This document shows positions 38,393 to 46,507 of a stretch of DNA of 64,000 nt, piece after piece. A program made the translations under genes and the position numbers. Under the pieces are notes generated by a model. It saw nothing but the letters and a program-made list of their open reading frames with translations, had not been told where the DNA came from and made no database searches. The DNA is from Solwaraspora sp. WMMD791 (GTDB taxonomy: Bacteria; Actinomycetota; Actinomycetes; Mycobacteriales; Micromonosporaceae): assembly GCF_029581195.1 (NCBI RefSeq), contig NZ_CP120737.1, positions 248,001-312,000 of the forward strand, in the 5' to 3' direction. How positions within the stretch are numbered: the stretch's first letter is position 1; the number at the start of each line of letters is the position of its first letter.

Positions 38393-38784
38393 CGACCTAC
38401 TCCGTGGTCTGCCGGCGGGTCGGCAACTGGTGGGCCATCAGCGTGCCTGAACTCAAGGGCGTGCACACCCAGGCCCGGCGACTCGACCAGGTCGCTGCGA
38501 TGGCTCGAGAAGCGATCGCGTTGCTGCTGGACGTCGACCCGGACAGGGTGGAAGTCGATGTTCGTCCTGAACTTCCCGGTATGGTTTCGGTAGCTCTGGA
38601 CGCCAGGCGGGAAGCCCGGGACGCGGACGAGAGGGCCGAACGAGCGACCGCAACAGCGGTGCTGGCGCTTCTGCGTGACGGCTATACCGTCCGGGATGCA
38701 GGCGCACTTCTCGGACTGTCACCCCAACGTATTTCGCAGATCGCCGCACGGAACACCACTACCCCTACGTCATCGGCGGCATAA
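38383..38784 (+). CDS. hicB: HicB-type antitoxin with C-terminal helix-turn-helix
   Basis: 133 residues from the GTG at 38383, or 131 from the GTG at 38389; GGAGG sits at 38374-38378. The N-terminal HicB fold (TYSVVCRRVGNWWAISVPEL) is followed by an Arg/Ala-rich linker and a C-terminal helix-turn-helix (LLRDGYTVRDAGALLGLSPQRISQIA). It should neutralise HicA and repress the operon. The 3' end overlaps the convergent Nudix gene by 20 bp. Confidence 0.82.
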   Translation: MEVTTYSVVCRRVGNWWAISVPELKGVHTQARRLDQVAAMAREAIALLLDVDPDRVEVDVRPELPGMVSVALDARREARDADERAERATATAVLALLRDGYTVRDAGALLGLSPQRISQIAARNTTTPTSSAA

Positions 38785-39283
38785 GCTCGGTCGCCCGGCT
38801 TGACGCGGGCGGGGGTTCGGTCCGTGTGGTCCATCGACGGTCGATGCTGCCGAGTAGCGCGTCCTGGTGATCGGCGAGGTGGGCTGGCAGGGGCAGCGGG
38901 ACGAATCGGCAGGTGAACTGCAGCTCGCGGTCCAACCCGGCACCCGTCACGGTGTGCTGCCAGGCATCGGGGATGTGGTCCGGGGCCTGTAGGTGAAAGT
39001 AGGTGGTACGACGGGGCTGGCCGGTCTCGGGATGTGGCTTGTCCTCGCTCCCGATCTTGTGAACCACGGTGACGCCGGTCAGGCCGGTCTCCTCGGCGAC
39101 TTCGCGAAGCACCGCGTCGTGTAGCTCCTCGCCGGGCTGCACACCGCCAGCGGGCACCTGAGTGCCGGCGTCAGGGAAGTCGATGTGGTCGAAGACCAGG
39201 AGCTGCGCACCGCTGCCGGTGGTCCGGATGACGTATCCGGCGACGCGGATCCGTGTGGTGGGCCTCATCGGTACATCGTGCAC
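38765..39283 (-). CDS. Nudix hydrolase
   Basis: 172 residues. A complete Nudix box is present: GGVQPGEELHDAVLREVAEE followed by TGLTG, fitting Gx5Ex7REUxEExGU. The family hydrolyses nucleoside diphosphates linked to another group; the substrate is not evident. An in-frame ATG 15 bp downstream (MRPTTRIRVAGYV) could be the start. It overlaps hicB at the 3' end and is divergent from the alpha/beta hydrolase gene. Confidence 0.88.
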   Translation of the reverse strand: MHDVPMRPTTRIRVAGYVIRTTGSGAQLLVFDHIDFPDAGTQVPAGGVQPGEELHDAVLREVAEETGLTGVTVVHKIGSEDKPHPETGQPRRTTYFHLQAPDHIPDAWQHTVTGAGLDRELQFTCRFVPLPLPAHLADHQDALLGSIDRRWTTRTEPPPASSRATELMPPMT

Positions 39284-39373
39284 GGCCGCGAGCTACATAA
39301 CGGGTTGTCTTGATGGTCGCCCTCCATACAGAGCTGTGAAGGCAGAAAGTTCCCGTCGCTGTACGGTTTCCAC

Positions 39374-40162
39374 GTGCGTGCGCCGGTGAACGTGACGATC
39401 TGGGATGGTCCGGCTGCAGCGGCACCCGCGATTCTGATCCACGGCACGCTCAACTGGGCGGCGTCGGCGTTCGAGCGGCAACGGCCGTTGGCCCGACACC
39501 GGCGGGTGCTGCTGCCGGACCGACGGGGCTACGGCGACAGCCCGGACCTCGACGATAATCAGGTGACCAGCGACTACGCCGTCGACGCGCAGGACGTCGT
39601 CGCTTTGATGAACGGCGGCGTCGATCTGGTCGGCCACTCGTACGGCGGCACGGTGGCGATGATCGCCGCAGCGGCGCGGCCCGACCTGGTCCGGTCGTTG
39701 ACGCTCATCGAGCCGTGTGCCCACCGGATCGCCTCGGAGGATCCGTCAGTCGCCGCAGTGGTCCAGGACGCGCGCGAGTTCATGGCTGATGCCCGCAGGC
39801 GGTCCGCGCGGCGGTATCTGGACCTGGTCTACCCGGCTGGGCAGCCGCGTCCGGAGCCGGCGGATTGGCTGGAGCGGGCGGCCCGGACCGCCCTGAACGA
39901 ACGTCCGTGCTGGCTGGCGGACCTGGCCACCCAGTCGCTGGCGGATGCCGGGTTCGCGAAACTGGTGATCGTCGGCGACTGGGGTACGGTCTCCGGCGGC
40001 TACCGGCCCGGCATGGCGCAGGTGATGGAGAAGGTGGCGGCGACGGTTGCTGACCGGATCGGAGCTCGCCTCGTCCGGGTCTGCGGTGCCGCGCACGAGC
40101 CCCACCGCGAGCAGCCCGACGCCGTCAACAAGGTGCTCGAACAGCTGTGGTCAACCGGATGA
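39374..40162 (+). CDS. Alpha/beta hydrolase
   Basis: 262 residues. The fold's markers are visible: oxyanion loop LIHGTLNWA, nucleophile elbow VGHSYGGTVA with the catalytic Ser, and a C-terminal His in CGAAHEPHREQP. The acid is likely the Asp in IVGDWGTV. Could be an esterase, lipase or haloperoxidase-like enzyme; substrate unknown. GTG start in a 90-bp divergent promoter region shared with the Nudix gene. Confidence 0.85.
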   Translation: MRAPVNVTIWDGPAAAAPAILIHGTLNWAASAFERQRPLARHRRVLLPDRRGYGDSPDLDDNQVTSDYAVDAQDVVALMNGGVDLVGHSYGGTVAMIAAAARPDLVRSLTLIEPCAHRIASEDPSVAAVVQDAREFMADARRRSARRYLDLVYPAGQPRPEPADWLERAARTALNERPCWLADLATQSLADAGFAKLVIVGDWGTVSGGYRPGMAQVMEKVAATVADRIGARLVRVCGAAHEPHREQPDAVNKVLEQLWSTG

Positions 40163-40297
40163 GGCGGTAGTCCGCTCCATCTGCCGGTGACCGATCGGAT
40201 GCGCGTGAGCTGACATGCCGTCGGCGTGTCGTGTCGATGGCACGTAGTGGATCACGGCTGGGCCGGCCGTCGACCCGTCGAAGGCGTCGGCTCGGGC

Positions 40298-40326
40298 GGG
40301 TGCGCCGGTGGCGTGCCGGCGCACCC
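40298..40326. terminator. 11-bp hairpin between the hydrolase and GH64 genes
   Basis: GGGTGCGCCGG (40298-40308) pairs exactly with CCGGCGCACCC (40316-40326) around a 7-nt loop, between convergent genes. No T-tract. Confidence 0.5.
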
Positions 40327-40349
40327 ATACCGGGGTGGGGAGGGCCCGG

Positions 40350-41537
40350 TCAGAACGGGCTGAGTATGACTCCGGCGGAGCGGGGGTCGCCGTCGTGGAC
40401 GAGGGACTCGAACGCGCCGACGTCGTCGAAGGCGAACGCGTACGCCTTTCCGTCACGCATGTTGGCGTGGATGATCCGGGCGTACTGGTTGGTCGGGGTG
40501 TTGCGGTAGAACTCGGCGGCGTTGGTGCTGGGCTGGGTGTGGATGGTGCCGAGGGTGCCCCGGTTCAGTGCGGCGCACAGCGTGCGGGAGATCGGCCCGA
40601 CCACCTGGTCGTTGGGGGCGGGCAGGTCGCCGTCGCAGCCCCACACGCTTGCCGACGAGGGTCGGTTGAACGAGGCGACGACCTGGCCGGCGCTGTTGGT
40701 GAAGGTCATCACCCGGCCCGAGGTCCGGCCGAAGTAGCGGATGTCGGGGCGGTCGCCGAACGGTACGACGGTCAGTGTCCGGCTGGTGTACGCGTTCCAC
40801 GCCGAGGTGATGTAGGAGTCCAGGTAGGTGGGGCTGAACAGGCCGGCGCCGGCGGCTTTGCCGGGTGCGAGCACCCGCAGCACGGTGCCGTCGCCCCGGG
40901 TCTGCACGGTGTTGGCCCAGCCGGACTGGGCGCGGACGCCGTTGATGATCGCGTTGCGGCCGCCCGCGACGACGTCGCCGGTGCGTTTGGTGACGCCGTT
41001 GGCACCGGTCACGGTGACCGCGTGCGGCACCGCGAACATGTCCACCTGGGAGCTGTTGAGCCACAGGCCGGCGTCGTTGTAGGTGAACTCGCTCCAGTCG
41101 AACAGGATGTCGCGGTTGGGGTCGCCGCCGGCCCAGGGGGCGGGCTGGACCAGGCCGGTCGGGGTGAGGAAGAACTTCAGTTTCTCCCCGAACGAGAAGT
41201 AGACCCGGCCGGAGAAACCGCGCGGGAAGCGGATCGTCGCGCTGGCACCGTTGGCCGGTCCGGCGATCGAGGCGTCCGGGGCGGGCGACGGTGGGATCTG
41301 CCCACCGGACCAGGGGATGAACGTGCCGGCCTGGTTGACGTACCCGAGGCGGCCGGAGGAGAGCTGTACGCCGATCACGTACAGGTGGACGGACCCGGCC
41401 CGGCCGGTGCTGTTGGTGACGGTGACCGGTAGCAGCGCCGGTCCGACTGCCTGGGCGGGGGTGGCGGCGACGAGGCCGGTCGGGACGGCGGTGAGCAGGG
41501 CGGCTGCGACGGCCACCAGCTTTCTTCGGACAACCAT
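40350..41537 (-). CDS. Secreted beta-1,3-glucanase, GH64
   Basis: 395 residues. A signal peptide (about 1-30, ending TPAQA) precedes a single GH64 domain with a thaumatin-like second half. The catalytic pair is visible: Glu150 and Asp166 in DWSEFTYNDAGLWLNSSQVD, with the 16-residue spacing known for laminaripentaose-producing GH64 enzymes. It should release long oligosaccharides from beta-1,3-glucan of fungal walls. No carbohydrate-binding module is attached. The ATG follows AGAGGAG. A LacI-type palindrome and a TTGACA promoter lie upstream. Confidence 0.92.
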   Translation of the reverse strand: MVVRRKLVAVAAALLTAVPTGLVAATPAQAVGPALLPVTVTNSTGRAGSVHLYVIGVQLSSGRLGYVNQAGTFIPWSGGQIPPSPAPDASIAGPANGASATIRFPRGFSGRVYFSFGEKLKFFLTPTGLVQPAPWAGGDPNRDILFDWSEFTYNDAGLWLNSSQVDMFAVPHAVTVTGANGVTKRTGDVVAGGRNAIINGVRAQSGWANTVQTRGDGTVLRVLAPGKAAGAGLFSPTYLDSYITSAWNAYTSRTLTVVPFGDRPDIRYFGRTSGRVMTFTNSAGQVVASFNRPSSASVWGCDGDLPAPNDQVVGPISRTLCAALNRGTLGTIHTQPSTNAAEFYRNTPTNQYARIIHANMRDGKAYAFAFDDVGAFESLVHDGDPRSAGVILSPF

Positions 41538-41591
41538 GAGGGGCTCCTCTGGTCAGAGGTCGGACGGGGTCGAACGGGGTCGGACGAGTGA

Positions 41592-41637
41592 GAGAGCGCT
41601 CTCCGAGAAGAGTCTTACTGTTAACACTGTTTGTCAA
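41592..41637 (-). promoter_or_regulatory. GH64 promoter and LacI/CebR-like operator
   Basis: Reading the minus strand, TTGACA (41632-41637) is followed 17 bp on by GACTCT as a weak -10. Downstream lies the perfect 12-bp palindrome GAGAGCGCTCTC (41592-41603). Its core AGCGCT is that of actinobacterial LacI-family operators such as the CebR box. A repressor bound there would block transcription of the glucanase gene. No LacI gene is in the window. Confidence 0.6.
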
Positions 41638-41721
41638 TAGATGTACGGCGATGTGGCGACCTGGGTGTCGACGCTGCTATCCGGTCGGGGAGGGTGCACC
41701 GAACCCTGCTAGTTTCTGCCC

Positions 41722-43377
41722 GTGAGCCAGGCAGACGGACCACCCACCGTTCCGCGCGTCGTCCGTAACGACTGGTCGTCGGTCTCGGCGCCCGAGCTGG
41801 CGGGCTGGCGGCCGACGCTGCCCGTGAGCGTCGTCATTCCGGCCTTCAACTGTCAGCCGACCCTCGATCTGACGCTGGCGTCGCTGAGTCGGCAGACGTA
41901 CCCGGCCGACCTGCTCGAGGTCGTCGTGGCCGACGACGGCTCCGATCCACCGTTGACCCTGCCCCCGATCCGGCCGGCGCGGACGAGGATCGTCCGGGTC
42001 GGTGCCGACGGCGTGGCCGGCTGGGGGCGGGCCGCCGCGCTGCGCTGCGGCGTCGCGCACAGCTCCGGTGAGATCCTGCACTGGCTGGACGCCGACATGA
42101 TCGTCTTCCCGGAGCACGTGGCGGCTCAGGTCCGCTGGCAGCACGTGCTGCCGTACGCGGTCACCCTCGGCTACAAGCGCTTCGTCGAGCCCGACGGCGA
42201 CGGGCGGTGGCCGTCGGCGGAGACGGTCGCCGCGACGCTGGACCGGGGCGCGGCGGCGGAGCTGTTCGGTGACCGGGCCAGCGAGCCGCACAGCTACGTC
42301 GAGCGCTACATCAACCAGACCGACCAGCTCCGCATCGCCGACCACCACGTCTTCAAGATCCACGTCGGGGCGACCGCCGCGCTGCGCCGCGACCTGTACG
42401 AGCAGGCCGGCGGCTTCGACGCCGACCTGCGCCTCGGCGAGGACACCGAGTTCGGCTACCGCCTCGCCCAGGCGGGTGCGGTGTTCGTGCCGGAGCCGGC
42501 CGCGCGCAGCTGGCATCTCGGGCGTACCCATGTCATGCGGGCCCGCCAGGAGGTCGCCCGCTGGAACCGCCCGTTCTTCGCCGACCGGGTCCCGTACCCC
42601 CGCACCTGGCGCAAGGTGGGCGGGACGTCCTGGTCCGTGCCGCTCGCCGAGGTGGTCATGGCCGTCGGTGACGAGCCGCTGGAGCGGGTACGGGCGGCCG
42701 TCGACTCGGTGCTGCGCGGCACCGAACACGACATCCGGATCACCCTCGTCGGCCCGTGGGACCGGCTCGACGACGCGCGGATGCGGGTCCTCACCGACCC
42801 GTCGCGCGACCTACGGCTGATCGCCGCGACGTATCGGGGTGAACCACGGGTCCGACTGGCGACCGAGCCGCCCACCAACGTCTTTCCCACCCCGTACCTG
42901 CTCGACCTGCCGGCCACGCACGGCCTGGCACCGGAGGCGCTGCGGCGGCTGATCGACGTCGCCGACCGCTACCAGGCCGGCGTGGTCCGGGTCGATCCCG
43001 ACCACCCCGATGCGGAAGGGAAGGTAGGCGTACAGCTGTGGCGGACCGCCGCGCTCGGCCGGGCCCGGTGGGTGCGCTCCGCCGACGAGCCGCTGTTCGA
43101 CGCGGTCACCTCGGTGTACGGGCACCGGGACGTGACCGCCGAGGCGGTCGGTGTCGCCGACCTGACCCGGTTCGACGCGGCCGACCTGGCGGGCGGCATG
43201 CCCCGGCTCACCGGGCGGGGCCGGGCACCCGCCCTGGTGCCGACGACGGTCGAGGTGGCGGGCGTACGGTCGTTGGCCAGGGCCACCGTGGTGGTGGCGT
43301 GGATGGCGGGGCGGCGGGTACGGGCGACGCTGCGGGTGCCCGACCGGCCGACCCGTGGTGGCACCCGGGGCCGCTGA
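41722..43377 (+). CDS. Glycosyltransferase family 2 protein
   Basis: 551 residues. A GT-A domain opens with VSVVIPAFNCQPTLDLTLASL, carries DDGSDPP as the nucleotide-sugar contact, and LHWLDADMIVFPEHV as the DxD-like metal motif; GEDTEFGYRLAQAG is the catalytic ED segment. The C-terminal ~250 residues are a less conserved region of unknown function. No membrane helix, so it acts in the cytoplasm, possibly on a cell-surface glycan. GTG start. It faces a second GT2 gene. Confidence 0.87.
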   Translation: MSQADGPPTVPRVVRNDWSSVSAPELAGWRPTLPVSVVIPAFNCQPTLDLTLASLSRQTYPADLLEVVVADDGSDPPLTLPPIRPARTRIVRVGADGVAGWGRAAALRCGVAHSSGEILHWLDADMIVFPEHVAAQVRWQHVLPYAVTLGYKRFVEPDGDGRWPSAETVAATLDRGAAAELFGDRASEPHSYVERYINQTDQLRIADHHVFKIHVGATAALRRDLYEQAGGFDADLRLGEDTEFGYRLAQAGAVFVPEPAARSWHLGRTHVMRARQEVARWNRPFFADRVPYPRTWRKVGGTSWSVPLAEVVMAVGDEPLERVRAAVDSVLRGTEHDIRITLVGPWDRLDDARMRVLTDPSRDLRLIAATYRGEPRVRLATEPPTNVFPTPYLLDLPATHGLAPEALRRLIDVADRYQAGVVRVDPDHPDAEGKVGVQLWRTAALGRARWVRSADEPLFDAVTSVYGHRDVTAEAVGVADLTRFDAADLAGGMPRLTGRGRAPALVPTTVEVAGVRSLARATVVVAWMAGRRVRATLRVPDRPTRGGTRGR

Positions 43378-43396
43378 GAAGGGCTGGACCGGTCGA

Positions 43397-44458
43397 CTAC
43401 GACTGCAGGGTGTCGGCGTCGGCTGGCTGCTGCTGCGTGGTGAGCGGTCGCGCCGGCTGCGCGGTGATCGGGTCCGCCGGCTGCGCGGGCTGCGGCTGCG
43501 CGGCGAGCGGCTGCGCGGGCGGCCGGTGACCGCGTTTGAGCACCATGTCCCGCAGGGTACGGCGCAGGTCCGGCGGAATCAGCCAGATCTGCGCGAACGT
43601 GAGGTAGTCCAGCATGCCCGGCCGGCCATGCTGCCGCGCTTCGCGCAGCAGCGTGGTGAAGACCTTGCCGCTGCGGGTCGGTGCCGCCATCGAGCTGATC
43701 ACGCTCATCGTGAGCGCCGCGTACGCCCGGGGTGTCATCAGCGGGCGGCTGCGCCGCAGCCACTCGAGCTGCGCCTGCCACGGTGAATGCAGGCTGATCC
43801 GGGGCCGGTTCTCGTCCTGGTGCCAGATGACCAGTGCCTCGTCGGCGAAGACGAGTGCGACGTCGTCGTGGCTCAGCGCCCGCAACGACCAGTCGAGCTC
43901 CTGCATCCGGGGCACCGCCGGATCGAACGGCACCCGGCGGAACAGGTCGGTCGGGGCCATGATCGTCGACGTCTGGATGAACCCGTCACCGTGGAACAGC
44001 CCCCGCCGGACGGTGAAGTACTCACTGAGCGGCTCGTCCGGTGCGGGTAGCCGCCGGGGGATGACGAACTCGGCCCGGGGGGTCCGGTTGATCAGCCGGC
44101 TCGCGACGATCGGCAGCGGCGCGGACGCCGTACGCGCGACGTCGAGTTGGGCGGCGAGCTTGCCGGGCAGCCACTCGTCGTCGTCGTCGAGCAACGCCAC
44201 CCAGGGCGCGTGCGCGTGCTGGACGCCGACGTTGCGCGCCGCCGGCGCGCCGCCACGCTCCGGCAGGCCGACCACCCGGATCCGGGCGTCGGCGATCGCG
44301 TCGAGGGCGACCACGGTCGCCTCGTCGGGCCCGTCGACCACCACGATCACTTCGATGTCCTCGACACTTTGCGCCAGCGCACTGCGCACGGCACGGGTGA
44401 CGAGATCCGGACGGCCGTGCGTGGGGACGACCACGCTGACGGTTGGCGTGTTGAGCAT
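43397..44458 (-). CDS. Glycosyltransferase family 2 protein with Pro/Gln-rich tail
   Basis: 353 residues. VSVVVPTHGRPDLVTRAVRSAL starts the GT-A domain in two parts, DGPDEAT follows, and LLDDDDEWLPGKL carries the metal-binding acids. A conserved QELDWSLRALSHDD stretch fits the acceptor side. The last ~40 residues are a degenerate AQP-type repeat. The start is taken as the ATG at 44458; a TTG at 44473 is possible. It converges on the other GT2 gene 19 bp away; the acceptor is unknown. Confidence 0.85.
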   Translation of the reverse strand: MLNTPTVSVVVPTHGRPDLVTRAVRSALAQSVEDIEVIVVVDGPDEATVVALDAIADARIRVVGLPERGGAPAARNVGVQHAHAPWVALLDDDDEWLPGKLAAQLDVARTASAPLPIVASRLINRTPRAEFVIPRRLPAPDEPLSEYFTVRRGLFHGDGFIQTSTIMAPTDLFRRVPFDPAVPRMQELDWSLRALSHDDVALVFADEALVIWHQDENRPRISLHSPWQAQLEWLRRSRPLMTPRAYAALTMSVISSMAAPTRSGKVFTTLLREARQHGRPGMLDYLTFAQIWLIPPDLRRTLRDMVLKRGHRPPAQPLAAQPQPAQPADPITAQPARPLTTQQQPADADTLQS

Positions 44459-44596
44459 GCGTCGACCTGCCAAGGTTGCGGTTGAGCAGCTACGGGCGAT
44501 TGCGCGGGGCTGTCCTGTCGAACGGAACCTGGCCCGGGTCAGTCATGGGCGATGTTCGCGGCCGTGTACGACCATTGGGTGAAGCCCAGACAGGCA

Positions 44597-44639
44597 GCAG
44601 GCGTACAGATCGGGAATCACACCCGGTCTGTACGCCTGC
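44597..44639. terminator. 18-bp hairpin after pgl
   Basis: 44597-44614 pairs with 44622-44639 (17 of 18 positions) around a 7-nt loop, between pgl and the GT2 gene. It is the likely end of the tkt-tal-pgi-zwf-opcA-pgl transcript. No T-tract. Confidence 0.6.
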
Positions 44640-44675
44640 GTCGTGCTCTGCGCTGCGGAACCCGTCCGCTAGCTG

Positions 44676-45482
44676 TCAGCCGGCCGGCTCCGGCGCTGAT
44701 CCGTCCCCGGCCGCCTCGTTCCCCGCCGCGTCGACCTCGGCGGCAGCCGCCTGGTCGAGCAGCCACCAGGTACGCCGCACGCCGCGTACCCCGGACGCCG
44801 GCACCGCGACGGGGTCGGCGCCGCCGTACGCCTTGGCGACCGCCGTCGCCTTGTCCGCGCCGGCCGCGACCAGCCACACCTCGTCGGCGGTGTTGATCGT
44901 CGGCAGGGTCAACGTGATCCGGGTCGGCGGCGGCTTCGGGCTGTTGCGGACCGCCGCCACCGGTCGGGTCTCGCCGGTGACCGGATGGTCGGGGAAGACC
45001 GAGGCCACGTGCCCGTCCTCGCCGACGCCGAGCATCAGCACGTCGAAGCGGGGCAGCGGGGCCGTACCCGGGCCGGCGGCGACCCGGTCGAGCACGGCGG
45101 CGTACCGGGCGGCGGCGGCCTCCGGATCGTCACCGTCGGGGCCGTCCGACGCCGGCATCGCGTGCACCCGCTGCGGGTCCAGCGGCAGTACGTCGAGCAG
45201 CGCATCGCGGGCCTGGGTCTCGTTGCGGTCCGGGTCGCCGGCCGGCAGGAACCGTTCGTCGCCCCACCAGAGGTCCACCCGGGACCAGTCGACCGCGTGC
45301 CGGGCCGGCAGTTCGCCGACGGCGCGCAGCACGGCCGCCGCGACCCGCCCGCCGGTGAGCACCACCGACGCCTCACTCCGGTCGGCCTGGGCGTCGATCA
45401 GCGCGACGACGAGCCGGGACGCCACCGCGCTGGCCAGCACGGTGGCGTCCGGGTGGACCACGAGACGGGAGCCGCCGCTCAC
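44676..45482 (-). CDS. pgl: 6-phosphogluconolactonase
   Basis: 268 residues of the NagB/DevB type. VVLTGGRVAAAVL and WWGDERFLPAGDPDRNE are the conserved phosphate-binding and active-site segments, with MLGVGEDGHVASVFP later. It hydrolyses 6-phosphogluconolactone made by Zwf. The GTG start overlaps the opcA stop by 4 bp. Last gene of the pentose-phosphate operon. Confidence 0.95.
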   Translation of the reverse strand: MSGGSRLVVHPDATVLASAVASRLVVALIDAQADRSEASVVLTGGRVAAAVLRAVGELPARHAVDWSRVDLWWGDERFLPAGDPDRNETQARDALLDVLPLDPQRVHAMPASDGPDGDDPEAAAARYAAVLDRVAAGPGTAPLPRFDVLMLGVGEDGHVASVFPDHPVTGETRPVAAVRNSPKPPPTRITLTLPTINTADEVWLVAAGADKATAVAKAYGGADPVAVPASGVRGVRRTWWLLDQAAAAEVDAAGNEAAGDGSAPEPAG

Positions 45483-46507
45483 GAGCCGCTCCGCGCCGGT
45501 TCGGCCGCGACATCCGCCGACGGTGCGCCGGCCGCCGGCTCCGTGACCTTCGCCGGGTCCTTCCAGATGTGCACCCGCTTGGCGGGCCGGGCTGGCAGAT
45601 CCGCCAATCCGGCGAGGGTGCCCAGCGCCTCCGAGTAGACCTGGTCGGCGTCGAGCCGGCGCAGCTCCTCGGCGAGTTCCTCACCCAACGGCCGGCGCAC
45701 CAGCGGCATGTGCCGCTCCGGCTGGCCGGTGCGGGTGAACAGCGCCGAACTGTCCTCGCGGACGATGCTCAGTCCGTCGCCGTTGGCGCAGCGCAGCTCC
45801 ACCGAACGCATCCGGGGATGCGCGGTGGTCTCCTCCCAGCGGGGGGTGATGCCGAGCCGGGCGGCCAGCCAGCTGATCATCAGCGCGGCGGTCGGGTCGG
45901 CCCGGGGCGCGGTCACCGTGGCGCCGGTGATCTGCGCCTCGGTGGTGTCGAACGCCCCGGCGACCAGGGTGCGCCACGGGGTGATCCGGGTCCAGGCCAG
46001 GTCGGTGTCACCCGGTGCGTAGTCGACCGCCCGCTGCAGCAGCGCCTGCACCGGGTTCGGGGCCTGCGCCGAGTCGGTGATCCGCCGGTCGGCGACCACC
46101 CCGAGGTAGTCGTTGGCGATCTGCTCCGGCGGCTCACCGTGCCACCAGGTGACCACCGGTACGTCCGGCACCAGCAGCGGCATCACCACCGACTCGGCGT
46201 GCAGCGCCAGCCGGCCGGAGGTCCGCATGACGACTGCCTCGCAGGGGCCGAGCCGGCCGCCGACGACCACTTCGGCGTCGAGCCGGCTGCGTTTGCGGTC
46301 GATGTCGGCGCGGACCACCACGAGCAGCCGGCACGGGTGGGCGGCGGCGGCGATGGTGGCCGCCGCCTCCGCCTCGCGTACCCGCTTCTCGTCGACCACG
46401 ACGATCAGGGTCAGGGCCATCCCGCTGGCCACGCCGCCGGCGCTGCGCCGCTCGGCGGCCAGGGCCTTGACCACCTCGTTGCCGGTGGTGTCCCACAGGC
46501 TGATCAT
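45479..46507 (-). CDS. opcA: Glucose-6-phosphate dehydrogenase assembly protein OpcA
   Basis: 342 residues. OpcA is needed for activity of glucose-6-phosphate dehydrogenase in actinobacteria and cyanobacteria. The N-terminus ISLWDTTGNEVVKALAAERR and the motif VTWWHGEPPEQIANDYLG are characteristic. The ATG at 46507 is preceded by GGAGGAG; the open frame to 46567 lies inside zwf in another phase. It overlaps zwf and pgl by 4 bp each, so all three are translationally coupled. Confidence 0.95.
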   Translation of the reverse strand: MISLWDTTGNEVVKALAAERRSAGGVASGMALTLIVVVDEKRVREAEAAATIAAAAHPCRLLVVVRADIDRKRSRLDAEVVVGGRLGPCEAVVMRTSGRLALHAESVVMPLLVPDVPVVTWWHGEPPEQIANDYLGVVADRRITDSAQAPNPVQALLQRAVDYAPGDTDLAWTRITPWRTLVAGAFDTTEAQITGATVTAPRADPTAALMISWLAARLGITPRWEETTAHPRMRSVELRCANGDGLSIVREDSSALFTRTGQPERHMPLVRRPLGEELAEELRRLDADQVYSEALGTLAGLADLPARPAKRVHIWKDPAKVTEPAAGAPSADVAAEPARSGS

